From Camelus bactrianus (lineage: Eukaryota; Chordata; Mammalia; Artiodactyla; Camelidae), in the NCBI RefSeq assembly GCF_048773025.1, contig NC_133570.1:21240001-21304000 (forward strand): a stretch of 64,000 nucleotides of DNA, given 5' to 3'. This document shows, in pieces, positions 1 through 10,374 of this stretch; position 1 is the first letter of the stretch; every line of letters begins with the position of its first letter. The notes under the pieces are model-generated. The model was not told the DNA's origin and ran no database searches. It saw only the letters and a program-made list of their open reading frames with translations. Both the position numbers and the translations under genes were made by a program.

Positions 1-890
1 CTAAAGTGAGACTCTGGTATGCTGGTGCTTGGCTGTGTGCTAACGTCATGGGTGAGGGGGTAGGAGGAGGGTGAGAGGAGGGGAGATTGAAGGAGGGAAG
101 TCATCCTTATGAGGGCTGATGGGGATGAAGTTCGGGGAGGCCCCTTAGTCTATTATCATGGATTTCTGTAACGTCAATGATTTCCATGAAGACAGACGTG
201 TGAATAAGAAAACCTCCACCCCTGTGTGCTGTGATGTGTGTCTGCCCTGGGTTAACAGATCACCAAAGTTGCCTAAATGTGTTTCCACCTTGATCTCAAG
301 TTGAAGCCCATGATCTCCCAGCAGACAGAGGGGGCTGGTGTGATGCTGGGAAAGGGCAAGAGCCCAGGTGTCACTGACAGAGGAGGGAGGGAGGAGGCCC
401 AGAGCTAGGGGAGGGGCTGTGGGTGGGTGTGGAGGGTGTGGGGCCAGATCAGGAAGGAAGCTTGTGGGGCTGAGGGGTTGGGATTTCATGCAAACAGCAG
501 CGAGGAGTCATTGAGTGCTTTAATGCAGAGTTGTCTTGAGCTGAAGGAGGATTTTTTTGTTGTCAGAGGAGAAGCAGGTGGTCCTGGTTACCGGACACTT
601 ACTGAGACACCTGTGAGTTCAGATGATCATGGAGCTTTTGCACAATTGAAGCAAATTTGGACATAGGATATGGTGAAGACCTGATGGCTTCTACATTCAA
701 CAGGCACACATGGCCTTTCTACTGAACTGAAACAATGAGCAAGAGAACCCAGGTGTGGTCATTTTTGTTTATAATACAGAAAAATTGTAGGAACTCTAAG
801 ACAGGGTCCTCACAAGAAATATTAGACATAACTGTGAAAAAAAAACTCCATATTAAGAACACAATCCTCACACATGACAAATATATTACA
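1..890. repeat. Left end of ~10 kb segmental duplication (paralogue of ~43.3-44.2 kb)
   Basis: No gene is seen here. The sequence aligns by eye to about 43274-44165 at an offset near 43274, with roughly 90 percent identity over the part I compared. It is non-coding 5' flank of the V5-a unit, and the short open frames in it are not conserved between the copies. Confidence 0.75.
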
Positions 891-894
891 AGTA

Positions 895-1378
895 GCTGTG
901 ATATATCAATATAATGGAATACTACTCAGCCATGGAAAAGAATGAAATGCCAACTTGCAGCAACTTGGGTGGACCTAAAGATCATCATTCTAACTGAAGC
1001 AAGCCAGAAAGAGAAAGATACCATATTACTCATATGTGGAATCTAAAGAAAAGAAAAGGAAGACACTAATGAATTTAATTATGAAACAGAGACTCACAGG
1101 CAGAGAAAACAAACTTATGGTTTCCAGGGGGAAATAGGGTAGGAACGAAAAAATTGGGATTTTGAGATTTGCAAACATTAACTACTGTCTATAAAATAGA
1201 TAAACAAGTTTTTTTGTGTAGAGCATAGGGAACTAGATTCAATATCTTAAAGTAACCTATAGTGAAAAAGAATATGAAACAAATACACGTATGTGTGTAT
1301 GACTGAAACATTATGCTGTACACCCAACACTGACACATTGTAAACTGATTATTCTTCAACAAAAAGGAAAGAAATATA
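895..1378 (+). mobile_element. L1 LINE 3' end fragment
   Basis: The fragment contains the terminal ORF2 peptide region (DNA for NGILLSH-like ATGGAATACTACTCAGCCAT, then CATATGTGGAATCTAAAG) followed by the artiodactyl L1 3' UTR (CAGGGAACTAGATTCAATA-like, CTGTACACC). It is 5'-truncated and ends near the TCTTCAACAAAAAGG run. A paralogous copy lies at about 44180-44670 at the same place relative to V5-d, so this insertion predates the duplication. Confidence 0.8.
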
Positions 1379-1870
1379 TGACATGTGAACCACTAAGTGA
1401 TATGCCTGCCGAACAATATCATTTCCACAAATCATGCTACACTCCATCAAAATTCTGAAAGCATTTCCTGAGTTTTGAAATGTCTGCTGAGTTTCCAGTT
1501 TTCAAAGATGACTTTTTGCTTCTTCATGGAAAATCCAAATCTAAACTCTTTCCTCCAATAGCCTACATGTCCTTCAAATGAGGTCACTGTCCCCTTGTCA
1601 CTGGTGCACACGTGGACCAGTTAGCTTTTCTAGACTGTACTCTGGGAGGGAGCTGTACCCTTTAATGGTTCCATATGCACAACTTTGCAGCTTCCATGGA
1701 CCAGGACTCCATTTGGAAATGAAAACATTTTATAGGCTGTGACTCAGCATAAAAGAATCACAGATTCCGGAAAGCAGACCATGGACAGGTGAATGGAGAC
1801 AGGGACCAGGTGAGCTACCAAATCAGCTTGGCTCTCAGGAGTCTGGTCCTCAGTGAGTTTGTGCCCCGTG
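1379..1870. other. Non-coding 5' flank of V5-a
   Basis: Unique-looking flank between the L1 fragment and the CTCF-like site. It is conserved in the V5-d copy (about 44670-45160) and partly upstream of the V8 genes (9050-9300 and 52130-52410). No gene is seen. Confidence 0.6.
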
Positions 1871-1871
1871 A

Positions 1872-1887
1872 CCAGCAGGGGGTGCTG
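1872..1887 (+). promoter_or_regulatory. CTCF-like motif upstream of V5-a
   Basis: CCAGCAGGGGGTGCTG fits the CTCF core (CCASYAGRKGGCRS type) on the + strand, about 393 bp upstream of the V5-a start codon. The same element sits at nearly the same distance from every other V5 gene in the window. Binding is inferred, not shown. Confidence 0.55.
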
Positions 1888-2167
1888 TGGGGCTGCCCTG
1901 TGGTCTGTGCACAGCTGCTAAGGGAGGACCACTCACTCCCAGGAGCTGGGCCTGGGGGAGGAGCTTGTGCTCCTGATGGGGACTCAGCAACGTGTCCTCT
2001 CTGGCTGGCAGAGTCCCCTGGGCAGGGACCACTTCGTCTCAGCCAGTGCCTCCTCCTAGGGTCTCCCAAGGAGGAGACCACCCTCCATCCACTCCGAGTC
2101 TGGGCTGTGAGCTGAACTCCAGCATCGGGACTGAGGGAGGGGCTGGGCTGTCTCTAGGAGGACACTC

Positions 2168-2175
2168 ATTTGCAT
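2168..2175 (+). promoter_or_regulatory. Octamer of V5-a promoter (ATTTGCAT)
   Basis: Perfect Ig octamer 97 bp upstream of the V5-a ATG. It is the expected OCT1/OCT2-OCA-B site of Ig V promoters. Confidence 0.85.
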
Positions 2176-2264
2176 GGGCCACCCCTCCACTGGCAGGGAC
2201 TGGCAAGAAAAGGAGGCCCAGGACAGCCCAGCCCCAGCGTGGGGACCAGGGGGCTGTGAGAACC

Positions 2265-2760
2265 ATGGCCTGGACTCCTCTCCTGCTCCTGCTCCTCTCT
2301 CACTGCACAGGTAGGGACGGGCCTCAGGGACAGGGTCTCAGGTCCCTGCCTGCAGCAGCCCCTGTGGCTCAGACTCTGGGAATGCTTCCTACAGGTCCTG
2401 CCCCATCTGCCCTTTGTGTCTGTGTTTGCAGGGTCCCTCTCCCAGCATGTGGTGACTCAGTCGCCCTCCCTTTCTGCATCTCCGGGATCATCAGCCAGAC
2501 TCACCTGCACCCTGAGCAGCGGGAACAGTGTTGGCAGCTACTACATAAGTTGGTACCAGCAGAAGGCAGGGAGCCCTCCCCGGTACCTCCTGTACTACTA
2601 CTCAGACTCTGATAAGCAGCAGGGCTCCGGGGTCCCGAGCCGCTTCTCTGGGTCCAAAGATGCCTCGGCCAATGCAGGGCTTCTGCTCATCTCTGGGCTG
2701 CAGCCCAAGGACGAGGCTGACTATTACTGTGCTGCATACAAGAGTGGCTCATACACTTCA
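2265..2760 (+). CDS. IGLV5: Ig lambda variable gene V5-a (IGLV5 subgroup), apparently functional
   Basis: Germline V segment of the lambda light chain, encoding leader and V domain up to germline CDR3. The leader exon is 2265-2310 ([16 protein letters not shown]-type signal peptide, donor GGTAGG), the intron 2311-2431, and the V exon 2432-2760 after TTTGCAG. The mature part begins [10 protein letters not shown]. Cys23 is in LTCTLSSG, Trp41 in ISWYQQKAG, and Cys104 in ADYYC followed by [10 protein letters not shown]. The long CDR2 ([13 protein letters not shown]) and the KDASANAG stretch in FR3 are hallmarks of human IGLV5. No stop or frameshift is seen. It is nearly identical to V5-d at 45539 (two coding differences found by eye). 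Promoter octamer and RSS are present. Expression is not provable from sequence. Confidence 0.93.
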
Positions 2761-2799
2761 CACGGTGCCCCAGCCCCACAGGGAAGTGAGACTAAAACC
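2761..2799 (+). other. V5-a recombination signal (23-RSS)
   Basis: Heptamer CACGGTG (2761-2767), 23-bp spacer, nonamer ACTAAAACC (2791-2799). The heptamer differs from CACAGTG at position 4, and the critical CAC is intact. Confidence 0.88.
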
Positions 2800-4556
2800 A
2801 GCCCTATGCTCTCCCCACTGGGCCATCACTGCTGCTCTGCCTGGGACCAGGTCTCACTCAGGGTGACTTTTTGTTGTCACATCTTCAGGCAGCACCTGAG
2901 TTTTCTGAGAACAGCAAATCTGACCCTATCACAGCCTCTTCCTCATCTCACATCTGAGACTGAGCATTGCTGTTGTATTTAGCCTGCTTGTGTTTCCACA
3001 GGCAGACAGGACTTGCTCTGAGATGAACACCTCCCCATGGAGATGTTATAAGTGGTAGACAGTGGTGGGTCCTGGCTCCTCCCATCTTAGTGTCTAAGAG
3101 TGACCCCAGGATGCTTCTTGTCTAAGAGCTTCATTCTGAGGTCTGAGATCCAAAATCAACATGCGGAAGTGAGCGGTAAAATACACACTGGCAATGAACC
3201 ATCGGAAGTTGACAGTAAAATGGAAAAGTACCAATTTATGGCATCAAATTAAGAAATAGGTAAGGATAAATCTGAAAAACGAAAGTTTCCCAATCTTGTC
3301 CAACAACAGAGCCTCACTGACCCCCTGCAGGGCTCCTCCTGAGTGAGAGGGTGATGACCACTGTCACCCAGCTGAGCACAGCCTGGATGGGCTGGGACTC
3401 CAGTCCCCGGGATGGGAGATAGGCATCTGTCCCCCACTCACCAGAGTGTGATCCCTCAGTCCCTGCTCCCGCTGTGGCCAACACCAGCTGTGGTATTGGA
3501 ATCTGCCATCACTTCAGCTACAAGATCCAGAGTGATATTCTGGAGTCAGTGTGCTCCTCAATGGGCTGAAATTATCCTCCTCTCTTACTGGTCTTCCAGT
3601 GACAAATCACTTGTCACCAGTATCTAGAGTAGCCCCCCTCGTGCTGGCTGGGGAGGACAAGGAGGAGACAAGTCCAGCCCAAGGGACCCAGGGCACCAGC
3701 TCCTGTTCTGGTCGGTCACCACGTGTCCCATGAGCCTGGCCCAGGCTCTGCTGGTGAGCCCTGGACTCTGAGACCTTCTCGAAGCAGAATCCCTGTCCAG
3801 GTGGGAGGAGCTCCTGGTCGCCAAGGTGCAGGAGACCCTCCCTTCCCATGGGGGACCAGCTCCTCTCCCGGGTCTACCTCCATTAGTCTAATTGTCTCCC
3901 ACTCTGGTTTCTGTTTTGTTTTGCTTTACTGAGAGGTTATTTGAAAGGATCTCAGTTCATTGGAGTCTAGAGCCTATGATCCAACCCTCATTATCACACA
4001 GAACCTCAACATTACAGGAAACTTTCTAGAACCTTTTTTCTGTCTTCAATACCAGTCTATGGAGGACTTTGCTGAATAAATGTAAGGTTCCCAGGGGGAT
4101 GGGTAACAGCTGTGGAGGCCACTAGGGTCAGAAGACGAGGATGCACCTCCAAGTAATTAACTAATTAAGTCATTAGTTACAGATGATTATAATAATGACT
4201 CGCCCTCAATTCTTAAACTGAAAAGAATTGAAAAATTAGACCAAACATGGAAAAAAAAATCACGAACACACTCCAGATTTAGAAGAGGAAAGAATGAATC
4301 CTGATCTGAGCGGTTACAGGCTAATGGAGCCCGAGGTGCAGGAGGGGAGGACACTGTGTCTTTACTATGTTGTGTTCTAGGGGCCAAGAGAGCCATCAGA
4401 TGCCCGTAATCAAGCCCTTGGGGGTGGGGATCTAACAGGTGTCCCACAGACCACCACCACCACCAGGATAAAAGTGTCGGTCTGTCAGGGTACCCATATA
4501 GAATTTTTGTCCATATGAACCAGGAAAGTATGCTGTAGACTGTTACAGTATGAACT
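2800..4556. repeat. V5 3' flank, paralogous block (copy 1 of 4)
   Basis: No gene is seen. This non-coding flank is shared with 19022-20785, 46074-47830 and 56877-58640. It includes a fixed 3' proximal tract (CATCACTGCTGCTCTGCC) and a block near 3600-3860 whose open frames on both strands appear in all copies but diverge freely, so they are treated as chance. Confidence 0.7.
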
Positions 4557-4699
4557 TGGTTTATTTTATTCATTTATTTTTAGGTATCTTGGGGGAGTAA
4601 TTAGGTTATTACTTATTTTCAGTGGAGGTACTCAGGATTGCACCCTGGACGTTGGGCATGAAAGCACACACTCTACCACAGAGCTATACCCTCCCCCTT
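4557..4699 (-). mobile_element. Camelid tRNA-derived SINE (vic-1-like)
   Basis: Minus-strand SINE. Its 5' tRNA head lies at the right (complement of GAGCTATACCCTCCCCCTT), box A reads TAGCTCTGTGGTAG on the minus strand, and box B lies near the complement of GGATTGCACCCTGG. The A-rich tail is at the left. Orthologous insertions follow V5-c, V5-d and V5-e, so it predates duplication of the V5-V1 cassette. Confidence 0.8.
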
Positions 4700-5610
4700 G
4701 AACGTGGTTCAGGATGGCCCTGTATTTGCACCGACCCAGGCACATCGAAGGATCAGACAAAATGCCAGGTGATCCTGAACCCCATGCAAGGGAAGGACTG
4801 TTTAATACTTCCCAGCTTTAGCACCTGGAGGGCATTCACTGTCTAGAAATGATCTGGATGGTTAATGTCTCAGTTCCAAACCCAGTGGAGGAGCCTCCTC
4901 TGTCTACTCATGTGGAGAATAAGATGACATTGAAACACGTGCCAGATTTGTCTGCCCTCCAGGAGTGCTGGGTGGTGACACAGGGGCCAGGGTGCCCTGG
5001 ATCAGAGACCAGTAGGGGGCACTGTTGCACAGGTCCTGAGAAGACAGGTCTCTGGGCAGAGCTACCACTGAAATTTTTCTATTGACACCTGCACACTTGG
5101 ACAGCGACCTAACAGGCGTGTGGCCTTGACTTGCTCGTGTGACCAAAATCGAGGATCTCACACCCACTCCTGGGAACAAGGTTGAGGACATGTTGCCCCA
5201 GCATCTCAATTTGTGCCCCTAAAGCCTGTCCTTTAACAACACATTATCTGATTGTCTCTCATTCAGAAGGGTTGTCCTGGGAGATTCCATGATGGGTCAG
5301 GGCAGAACTAGGGACACACGCAGATCCCAGATCTGTCTAAAATCAAGATGGCTGCTGACTATTCAGAAGTCAATCTGTGTGCATCGTTTACTGGACACAT
5401 GCTACGTGCTGGGCTCAGGTGGCAGATATATATCATTAGAGGATTGAAGCTGGGACCACCCACTGGACCTGCCTGGTGTCCCCTGCTCAGGTCTCCCAGC
5501 TGGGAACCCCCACCCCGGGGCCCCTCACAGCCCAATCAGAGGCCATGCCCTGCCCCCTCAGGCAGAGGGAGTGGACCCTGGGACCAGGGAGGGATCAGAG
5601 AGTTGGGGGA
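4700..5610. other. V1-a upstream flank
   Basis: No gene is seen. This is paralogous flank shared with 20926-21830, 47972-48875 and 58784-59695. It contains the CTCF-like site listed separately and a conserved CAAGATGGCTGCTGA stretch. Confidence 0.65.
5009..5024 (+). promoter_or_regulatory. CTCF-like motif upstream of V1-a
   Basis: CCAGTAGGGGGCACTG, + orientation, 716 bp upstream of the V1-a ATG. The spacing is conserved in three other V1 cassettes. Confidence 0.55.
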
Positions 5611-5612
5611 TC

Positions 5613-5620
5613 TTTTGCAT
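5613..5620 (+). promoter_or_regulatory. Variant octamer of V1-a (TTTTGCAT)
   Basis: One mismatch to ATTTGCAT at the first base. It occupies the position of perfect octamers in V1-c, V1-d and V1-e, and the downstream GACTGGCCCCTCCC is conserved. Confidence 0.6.
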
Positions 5621-5724
5621 GACTGGCCCCTCCCTCTCTCAGAGTATGAAGAATGGGAGAGACCTGGGGACACTCTGCTCAGCTGCGAGGACACAGAAAG
5701 CAAGACCCAGTGACCATCCCCACC

Positions 5725-6186
5725 ATGGCCTGGTCCCCTCTCCTACTCACCCTGCTGGCTCACTGCACAGGTGACTGGATGAGGGACAGGGGAAGGGGCG
5801 CTGGGAGGACGCCTGGGCTCCAGGTCCTCCTCTGCGTTTGGGCCCCAGAATCAGCATCTCTGTGTCTCCCACTTGCAGGGTCCTGGGCCCAGTCTGTGCT
5901 GACTCAGCCGCCCTCTGTGTCTGGATCCCCGGGCCAGAGGGTCACCAACTCCTGCAAAGGATCAGCAACATATTGGGAGTGGTTATTATGTGCAGTGGTA
6001 CCAACAGCTCCCAGGAATGGCCCCCAAACTTCTGATCTACAATGCTAACAGTCGAGCCTTGGGGGTCCCCGACCGCTTCTCTGGCTCCAAGTCTGGCAGC
6101 TCTGCCTCCCTGACCATCACTGGGCTCCAGGCTGAGGACGAGGCTGACTGTTACTGTGGATCTTATGACAGCAGCCTCAGTGGTGG
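5725..6186 (+). pseudogene. IGLV1: Ig lambda variable pseudogene V1-a (IGLV1 subgroup)
   Basis: The leader exon 5725-5770 is intact ([16 protein letters not shown]). The V exon 5879-6186 starts [20 protein letters not shown] as in IGLV1. Compared with V1-e, the CDR1 region between Cys23 and Trp41 is 2 bp short, so FR1 and FR2-FR3 lie in different frames. After the break the frame reads [15 protein letters not shown], then [37 protein letters not shown]. The pre-Cys104 Tyr pattern also changes (DCYC). RSS and octamer both carry substitutions. This is a host V gene inactivated by frameshift, and it is part of the V5-a/V1-a cassette. Confidence 0.9.
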
Positions 6187-6225
6187 CTCAGTGCTCCAGG
6201 CCGGCATGGAAGTGAGGCAGAAACC
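6187..6225 (+). other. V1-a degenerate 23-RSS
   Basis: Heptamer CTCAGTG (6187-6193), 23-bp spacer, nonamer GCAGAAACC (6217-6225). The A-to-T change at heptamer position 2 should reduce RAG use strongly. Confidence 0.75.
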
Positions 6226-8129
6226 TACTATCCCTCTGCCCTCGCTGCTCAGCCAATACAGCTGCATCCTCTCTTTGCTTTTCTTGAAAGTGGAGTCTTA
6301 GACCAATCCGAAGGGACTTGGTCAGGAGAATGTGTCCTGACCTTTCAAATTCTGCCCCTAAACCCAGTCCTTGTCAGCAGAACCTTGTCTGCTGTTCTCA
6401 AAGTGAACAGGACTTCCTGGATAGCCCTGGGCGGCTACACTGGAAGTTGAGCCCACGTTAGGTCAGAATCAGGGACACGAAATCCAGATGTGCCTGATTA
6501 GGAATGAATGTATGGAGGTCGGTCCATCCACACCCTTGAGTGAACACCTACCAGGTGTCCGGTAGGCTCCAGAGCTTGGATACAGCTTGAAGGATGTAGG
6601 GCAGCCTGTGTCCTCATCAACACATCACACGTGACTGAGGAGGAAGAGGTGGGCTTGGCGGGTGCATGTGGGAGCCCTGGATGGGGTACGGGAAAGCAAA
6701 GAAGATGATTTTGTATGGATTCCACACCGAAGGTGAGGGAGGAGGAGGTGAGAGTGAGGGAAGGGACCACGTGGGGGTGTGGATAGGACACAATGGTGAG
6801 ACTGTGGTGTTGGGGATGACGGGGAGCAGGTGAGGGGAAGGCGCACAGTCAGGGGCCACGCGTTTCTGAGGAAGGAGTAAGTATAGAATCGGGTCAGGAA
6901 AGAGTGGAACCGAACTGGGGTTTAGGAGCCGCGTGGGGCGGGGCTGAGCTGCAGTCCCCTGAGATGGCGTGATGACCACATGCTGTTAATGCAGGATTAT
7001 TGAGATCAGAGACCATCAAGAAAAAGACTGGCTCTTGATAGATGACCGAGTGTCAGTTATCCCAGAAGTGTGTCTCTAGGGGGCGCTCATCTCACATTCA
7101 ATAGAACATTTACCTTCTGCTGTTAAATGTCAAGGAACTGGAAGAACAGACTGGAAGGAAGAAGCCGGGACACGTGTTCTCAGCGCTTCCCACATGCTAG
7201 AACCCATGGCTTTGGAAAGCACAGGACCATAACGTCTCCTCCTGATCGACTGGCGGGCACTTCAGGGATGGAATGCTCACCACTTTGTATTGACATCTAC
7301 CCAGAAGGTTCCTTTCTGCAGCCAGGACTAACACATTCTTGGGTTCACCTGTTAGATCTTGATGAGGAAAAAGACAAACCGGACAGGTCAGGCTGAGACA
7401 GCAGAGACTCGGCTCCAGACTGGACCCAGACCTCAGGGCTGGGGGTCTGCAATCCTCCCAGTCAGGGTCTAGGAGATGGGTTCACACTGACCCCATCATG
7501 TCCTGTGGGGACTGGAAGGCTGTGCTGGGAACAGGCGTTAGGGCTTATTATGTCCCAGGACAAAGTCTAGTGGGAGAAAAAAGAAACTATAAGATCAAGA
7601 AGGGTGGAAGCTACATCAAGGAAGACACCAGCACAGTGCAGCAGATATGAGGAAGGGGTCCCAGGAATCAGAATCTCTGCCTCCTCTCCTGGGGTCACAT
7701 GAGAAAGACTTCTGTAAAACGGAACCCTCTGCATGGGGCCAGGGGCCATCCCTGTGCATGGAGGAGGTGTCCCTGTAGACAGCAAGGGGCAGAACACAGA
7801 GTGCCACAGTGGGTGTTGGCACAGACAGCTGGTCAACGAGTCAGACTCCAGGGGATTTTGGGCAAACTGTCCTCACTGACGTGTGACCTTCCTCCCTGTG
7901 AGGCCCCATCACCCGGGAGCTCCTAGTCCTGCTCCCTCAGCACATGGTGCAGATCAGGGTGACCTCCTCCCCGTCCTCCACGGAGTCTTTTCCAAGTCCA
8001 TGTCAGGGAGGGGCTGTTAGGAGGTGAGGAGTCAGCGCGTGTTTCAAGGAGGACGTGGGCTCCTGCGAGAGTCTGTCCGGAGGAGACACAGCTCGTGGGC
8101 AGAGTCCACCCCGTGGAACCCGTGTGATG

Positions 8130-8130
<1 letters not shown>
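6226..8130. repeat. V1 3' flank, paralogous block (copy 1 of 3)
   Basis: No gene is seen. The flank is shared with 49493-51380 and 60314-62210 and partly with 36300-36560. It includes a GGGGGCGCT motif at 7074-7089 (CTCTAGGGGGCGCTCA) conserved at 50344. Open frames on both strands are not conserved in frame between copies. Confidence 0.7.

Positions 8131-8167
<37 letters not shown>
8131..8167. repeat. (TG)n microsatellite
   Basis: Pure TG dinucleotide run of about 37 bp. The same place in the paralogues holds much shorter TG tracts (about 51383 and 62211). Confidence 0.95.
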
Positions 8168-8168
<1 letters not shown>

Positions 8169-8189
8169 TAAATGAGAGTGTGTTAGCAT

Positions 8190-8860
8190 ATTACTAATGT
8201 GTATGCTTCCATTTTTATGTGGTTTTTGCTCTTATGGTGTTAAATTTAAATTTACATGACTTAATATGAAAGACAAGTTGAACACTGGAAAACTGACTGT
8301 TGGTAACACTATATTTATGTGGGTTTCATATTATTATCATTTTTATTATTAGTGTTAACTTTATATTTTAAAATGTTTTAATATAAAACACAACATGTAT
8401 ATTAGGATAATTGACAGTTAATAACATTATCAGTTTACCATCTGGTATTATAATCTCTTTGTTAATATTTTGTTTAGGAGATTTGGTTTTATGTTTAATG
8501 ATAGAGGTTTGTAATTTTACTTGTTTTTCCCATTTTATTTACAGGTGTTTATAACTGTTTTAACTGCTTTCTCAGAGTAGTTGGAAATTACATCTTTTTC
8601 AACATTTTGTAAAAAACATAGAAATCAGATCTATTGGAACCATGTGATTGCTGAGGTTTTGTTAGAGATTCTGGATGAAGATGTTATATATTATATCTAT
8701 ATGTAGAATAATTCCATAATAAAATTTTTGGTTTTTCTCCTTGGAAATTAATCCGTTTTCTTATTTTCTCTATTAGAGACAGTGTTGCATTTTCCTAAGG
8801 AAAAATGCATTTTATCTTTTTTCCCGGTTACCATTTTTAAAATTTTTTTCGTTTTCCACA
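8190..8860. other. AT-rich block after V1 flank
   Basis: AT-rich non-coding tract with relatives at 11460-11870, 51400-51960 and 62230-62790, each ending in a TTTTCCACATT...ACC stretch followed by a CTCF-like motif and a V5 or V8 promoter region. It may act as a matrix attachment region (inference). No gene is seen. Confidence 0.5.
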
Positions 8861-8865
8861 TTCTA

Positions 8866-8881
8866 CCAGGAGGGGGCGAGG
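8866..8881 (+). promoter_or_regulatory. CTCF-like motif 1 kb upstream of V8-a
   Basis: CCAGGAGGGGGCGAGG, + orientation, directly after the AT-rich block. Its counterpart at 51973 lies upstream of V8-d. Confidence 0.45.
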
Positions 8882-9763
8882 TGAGGCTGCCCTCTGCTCC
8901 CTGCACAGCCGCTCAGGGAGGACCAAGCACTTCCAGGAGCTGGGCCTGGGGGTGGGACCTGTGCACCTGATGGGGACTCAGCAGTCCTCCTACATGTGAT
9001 TCGAACCAACTCCCTGTCCCATTGTCACTGACACCTGCGCTGGGGCACCCGTGGGTCAGTTGGCTTTTCTAGACTGTACTTCATGAAGAGGGGAGGGCGC
9101 TGCAACATTTAATGGTTCCATACGCACAGCTTTGCAGCCTCCATGGGCCAGGACTCCAGTTGGAAATGAAAACGTAGGATGTGACTCAGCAGAAATGAAC
9201 CACAGAATCAGGGAAGCCGACCACGCACTTGTGAATGGAGACCAGGTGAACTGCCCACCAGCTGGGCCCTCAGGTCTCTGGTCCTCAGTGACACTGTGCC
9301 CCGTGACCAGCAAAGCGCGCTGTGGGGCTGCCCTGTGGTCCAGGACTGAGACCAGTGAGACCCCTGTCCCCTCTCACCCCAGTCTCGGGCTCTGTGACTT
9401 CCCAGTGGGCTCAGTGCTGGAGGAGGAGGGACAGCTCAGCTCCTCCAAAGGAGACAAGCAGGGATTTCACAGAGGAAGGGAGACCTGTCCCAGGGATGGG
9501 GGTAGCTGTGGGGGGACTAGATTTCAGGGCCCAGAGGGGAGGAACCCACCATCTCCCCCTTTAGCCCTCAGCCTCTGCAGGGATGAGATTTAGGATTGAG
9601 TTCACAGGGGTGGGGGGAGCACACTTGGTGACAGGCGTCAACCCCATCACTCGGTCTCTCATCACAGTGCCTTATGGGTCAGGGTGACATCTCTGCATCT
9701 GCTCCCTCCAGACCTCCCCCAGGGGACATCAGGATATACTGGGTAGGGAGAGGGAGGAAGCTG
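8882..9763. other. V8-a upstream flank
   Basis: No gene is seen. It is paralogous to about 51990-52875 and in its right part to 28200-28715 and 38770-39270. It carries a weak CTCF-like site (CCAGCAAAGCGCGCTG, 9307-9322), 570 bp upstream of V8-a. Confidence 0.55.
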
Positions 9764-9771
9764 ATTTGCAT
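9764..9771 (+). promoter_or_regulatory. Octamer of V8-a promoter (ATTTGCAT)
   Basis: Perfect octamer 113 bp upstream of the V8-a ATG. The surrounding GGAAGCTGATTTGCAT context is shared with V8-d. Confidence 0.85.
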
Positions 9772-9876
9772 AAAGCCCCTTCTCCTCCCAGTGGGTCCGG
9801 GAGGCATGAAAAGGCTCGAGGACCCCACAGTGCAGCCCAGGAGGCTGAGGAGCTGCGTCCCAGGAGCGTCCCCACC

Positions 9877-10335
9877 ATGGCCTGGACTGTGCTTCTGCTC
9901 GGGCTCCTCGCGCGCAGCTCAGGTCAGGGGCCGGGACGCTGAGTCCTTGGGGGGTGCCTACAAGCAGGTATTGGAGTGACCCTTGTCCCCATAACCACCC
10001 CTGTCTCTCTCCTGTCCCTTTTAGGGCTGGATTCTCAGACTGTGGTGACCCAGAAGCCGTCCCTGTCAGTGTCTCCAGGAGGGACTGTCAAACTCACCTG
10101 TGGCCTCAGCTCTGGGTCTGTCACTACCAGTAACAACCCTGGTTGGATCCAGCAGACATCAGGCCAGGCTCTACACACTCATATACAGAACAAGCAGCTG
10201 CCTCTCTGGTGTCCCCAGTTGCTTCTCTGGATCCATCTCTGGGAACAAAACCGCCCTCACCATCACGGGGGCCCAGCCCGAGGACAAGGCCGACTATTAC
10301 TGTGCTGTGTATAAGGGTAGTGGCAGTTACACTAA
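9877..10335 (+). pseudogene. IGLV8: Ig lambda variable pseudogene V8-a (IGLV8 subgroup)
   Basis: Leader 9877-9922 ([16 protein letters not shown]), intron 9923-10024, V exon 10025-10335 beginning [18 protein letters not shown] as in IGLV8. Cys23 ([14 protein letters not shown]) and Trp41 (GWIQQTSG) are present. Compared with V8-b, the FR2/CDR2 junction has lost 2 bp net, which shifts the rest out of frame. The shifted frame still reads [20 protein letters not shown] and [18 protein letters not shown]. An extra Cys sits in FR3 (PSCFSG). It is non-coding as a whole. The octamer is perfect and the heptamer mutated. Confidence 0.9.
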
Positions 10336-10374
10336 CGCAGTGATGTAAACTCACGGGGAAGTGCTACCAAAACC
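10336..10374 (+). other. V8-a degenerate 23-RSS
   Basis: Heptamer CGCAGTG (10336-10342), 23-bp spacer, nonamer ACCAAAACC (10366-10374). Heptamer position 2 is changed, and spacer and nonamer match V8-d closely. Confidence 0.8.

Noticed and set aside
1992-2612. 206-codon + frame (and 188-codon copy at 45320-45886) overlapping V5-a and V5-d
   Set aside because: It contains the leader but then reads the V exon in the wrong frame. It is a shadow of the two-exon V5 gene.
3607-3849. Minus-strand frame of 80-111 codons recurring near 19849, 46792 and 57595
   Set aside because: It appears in all four V5 3' flanks because the DNA is duplicated. Length and start vary between copies and no domain is visible, so coding is not supported.
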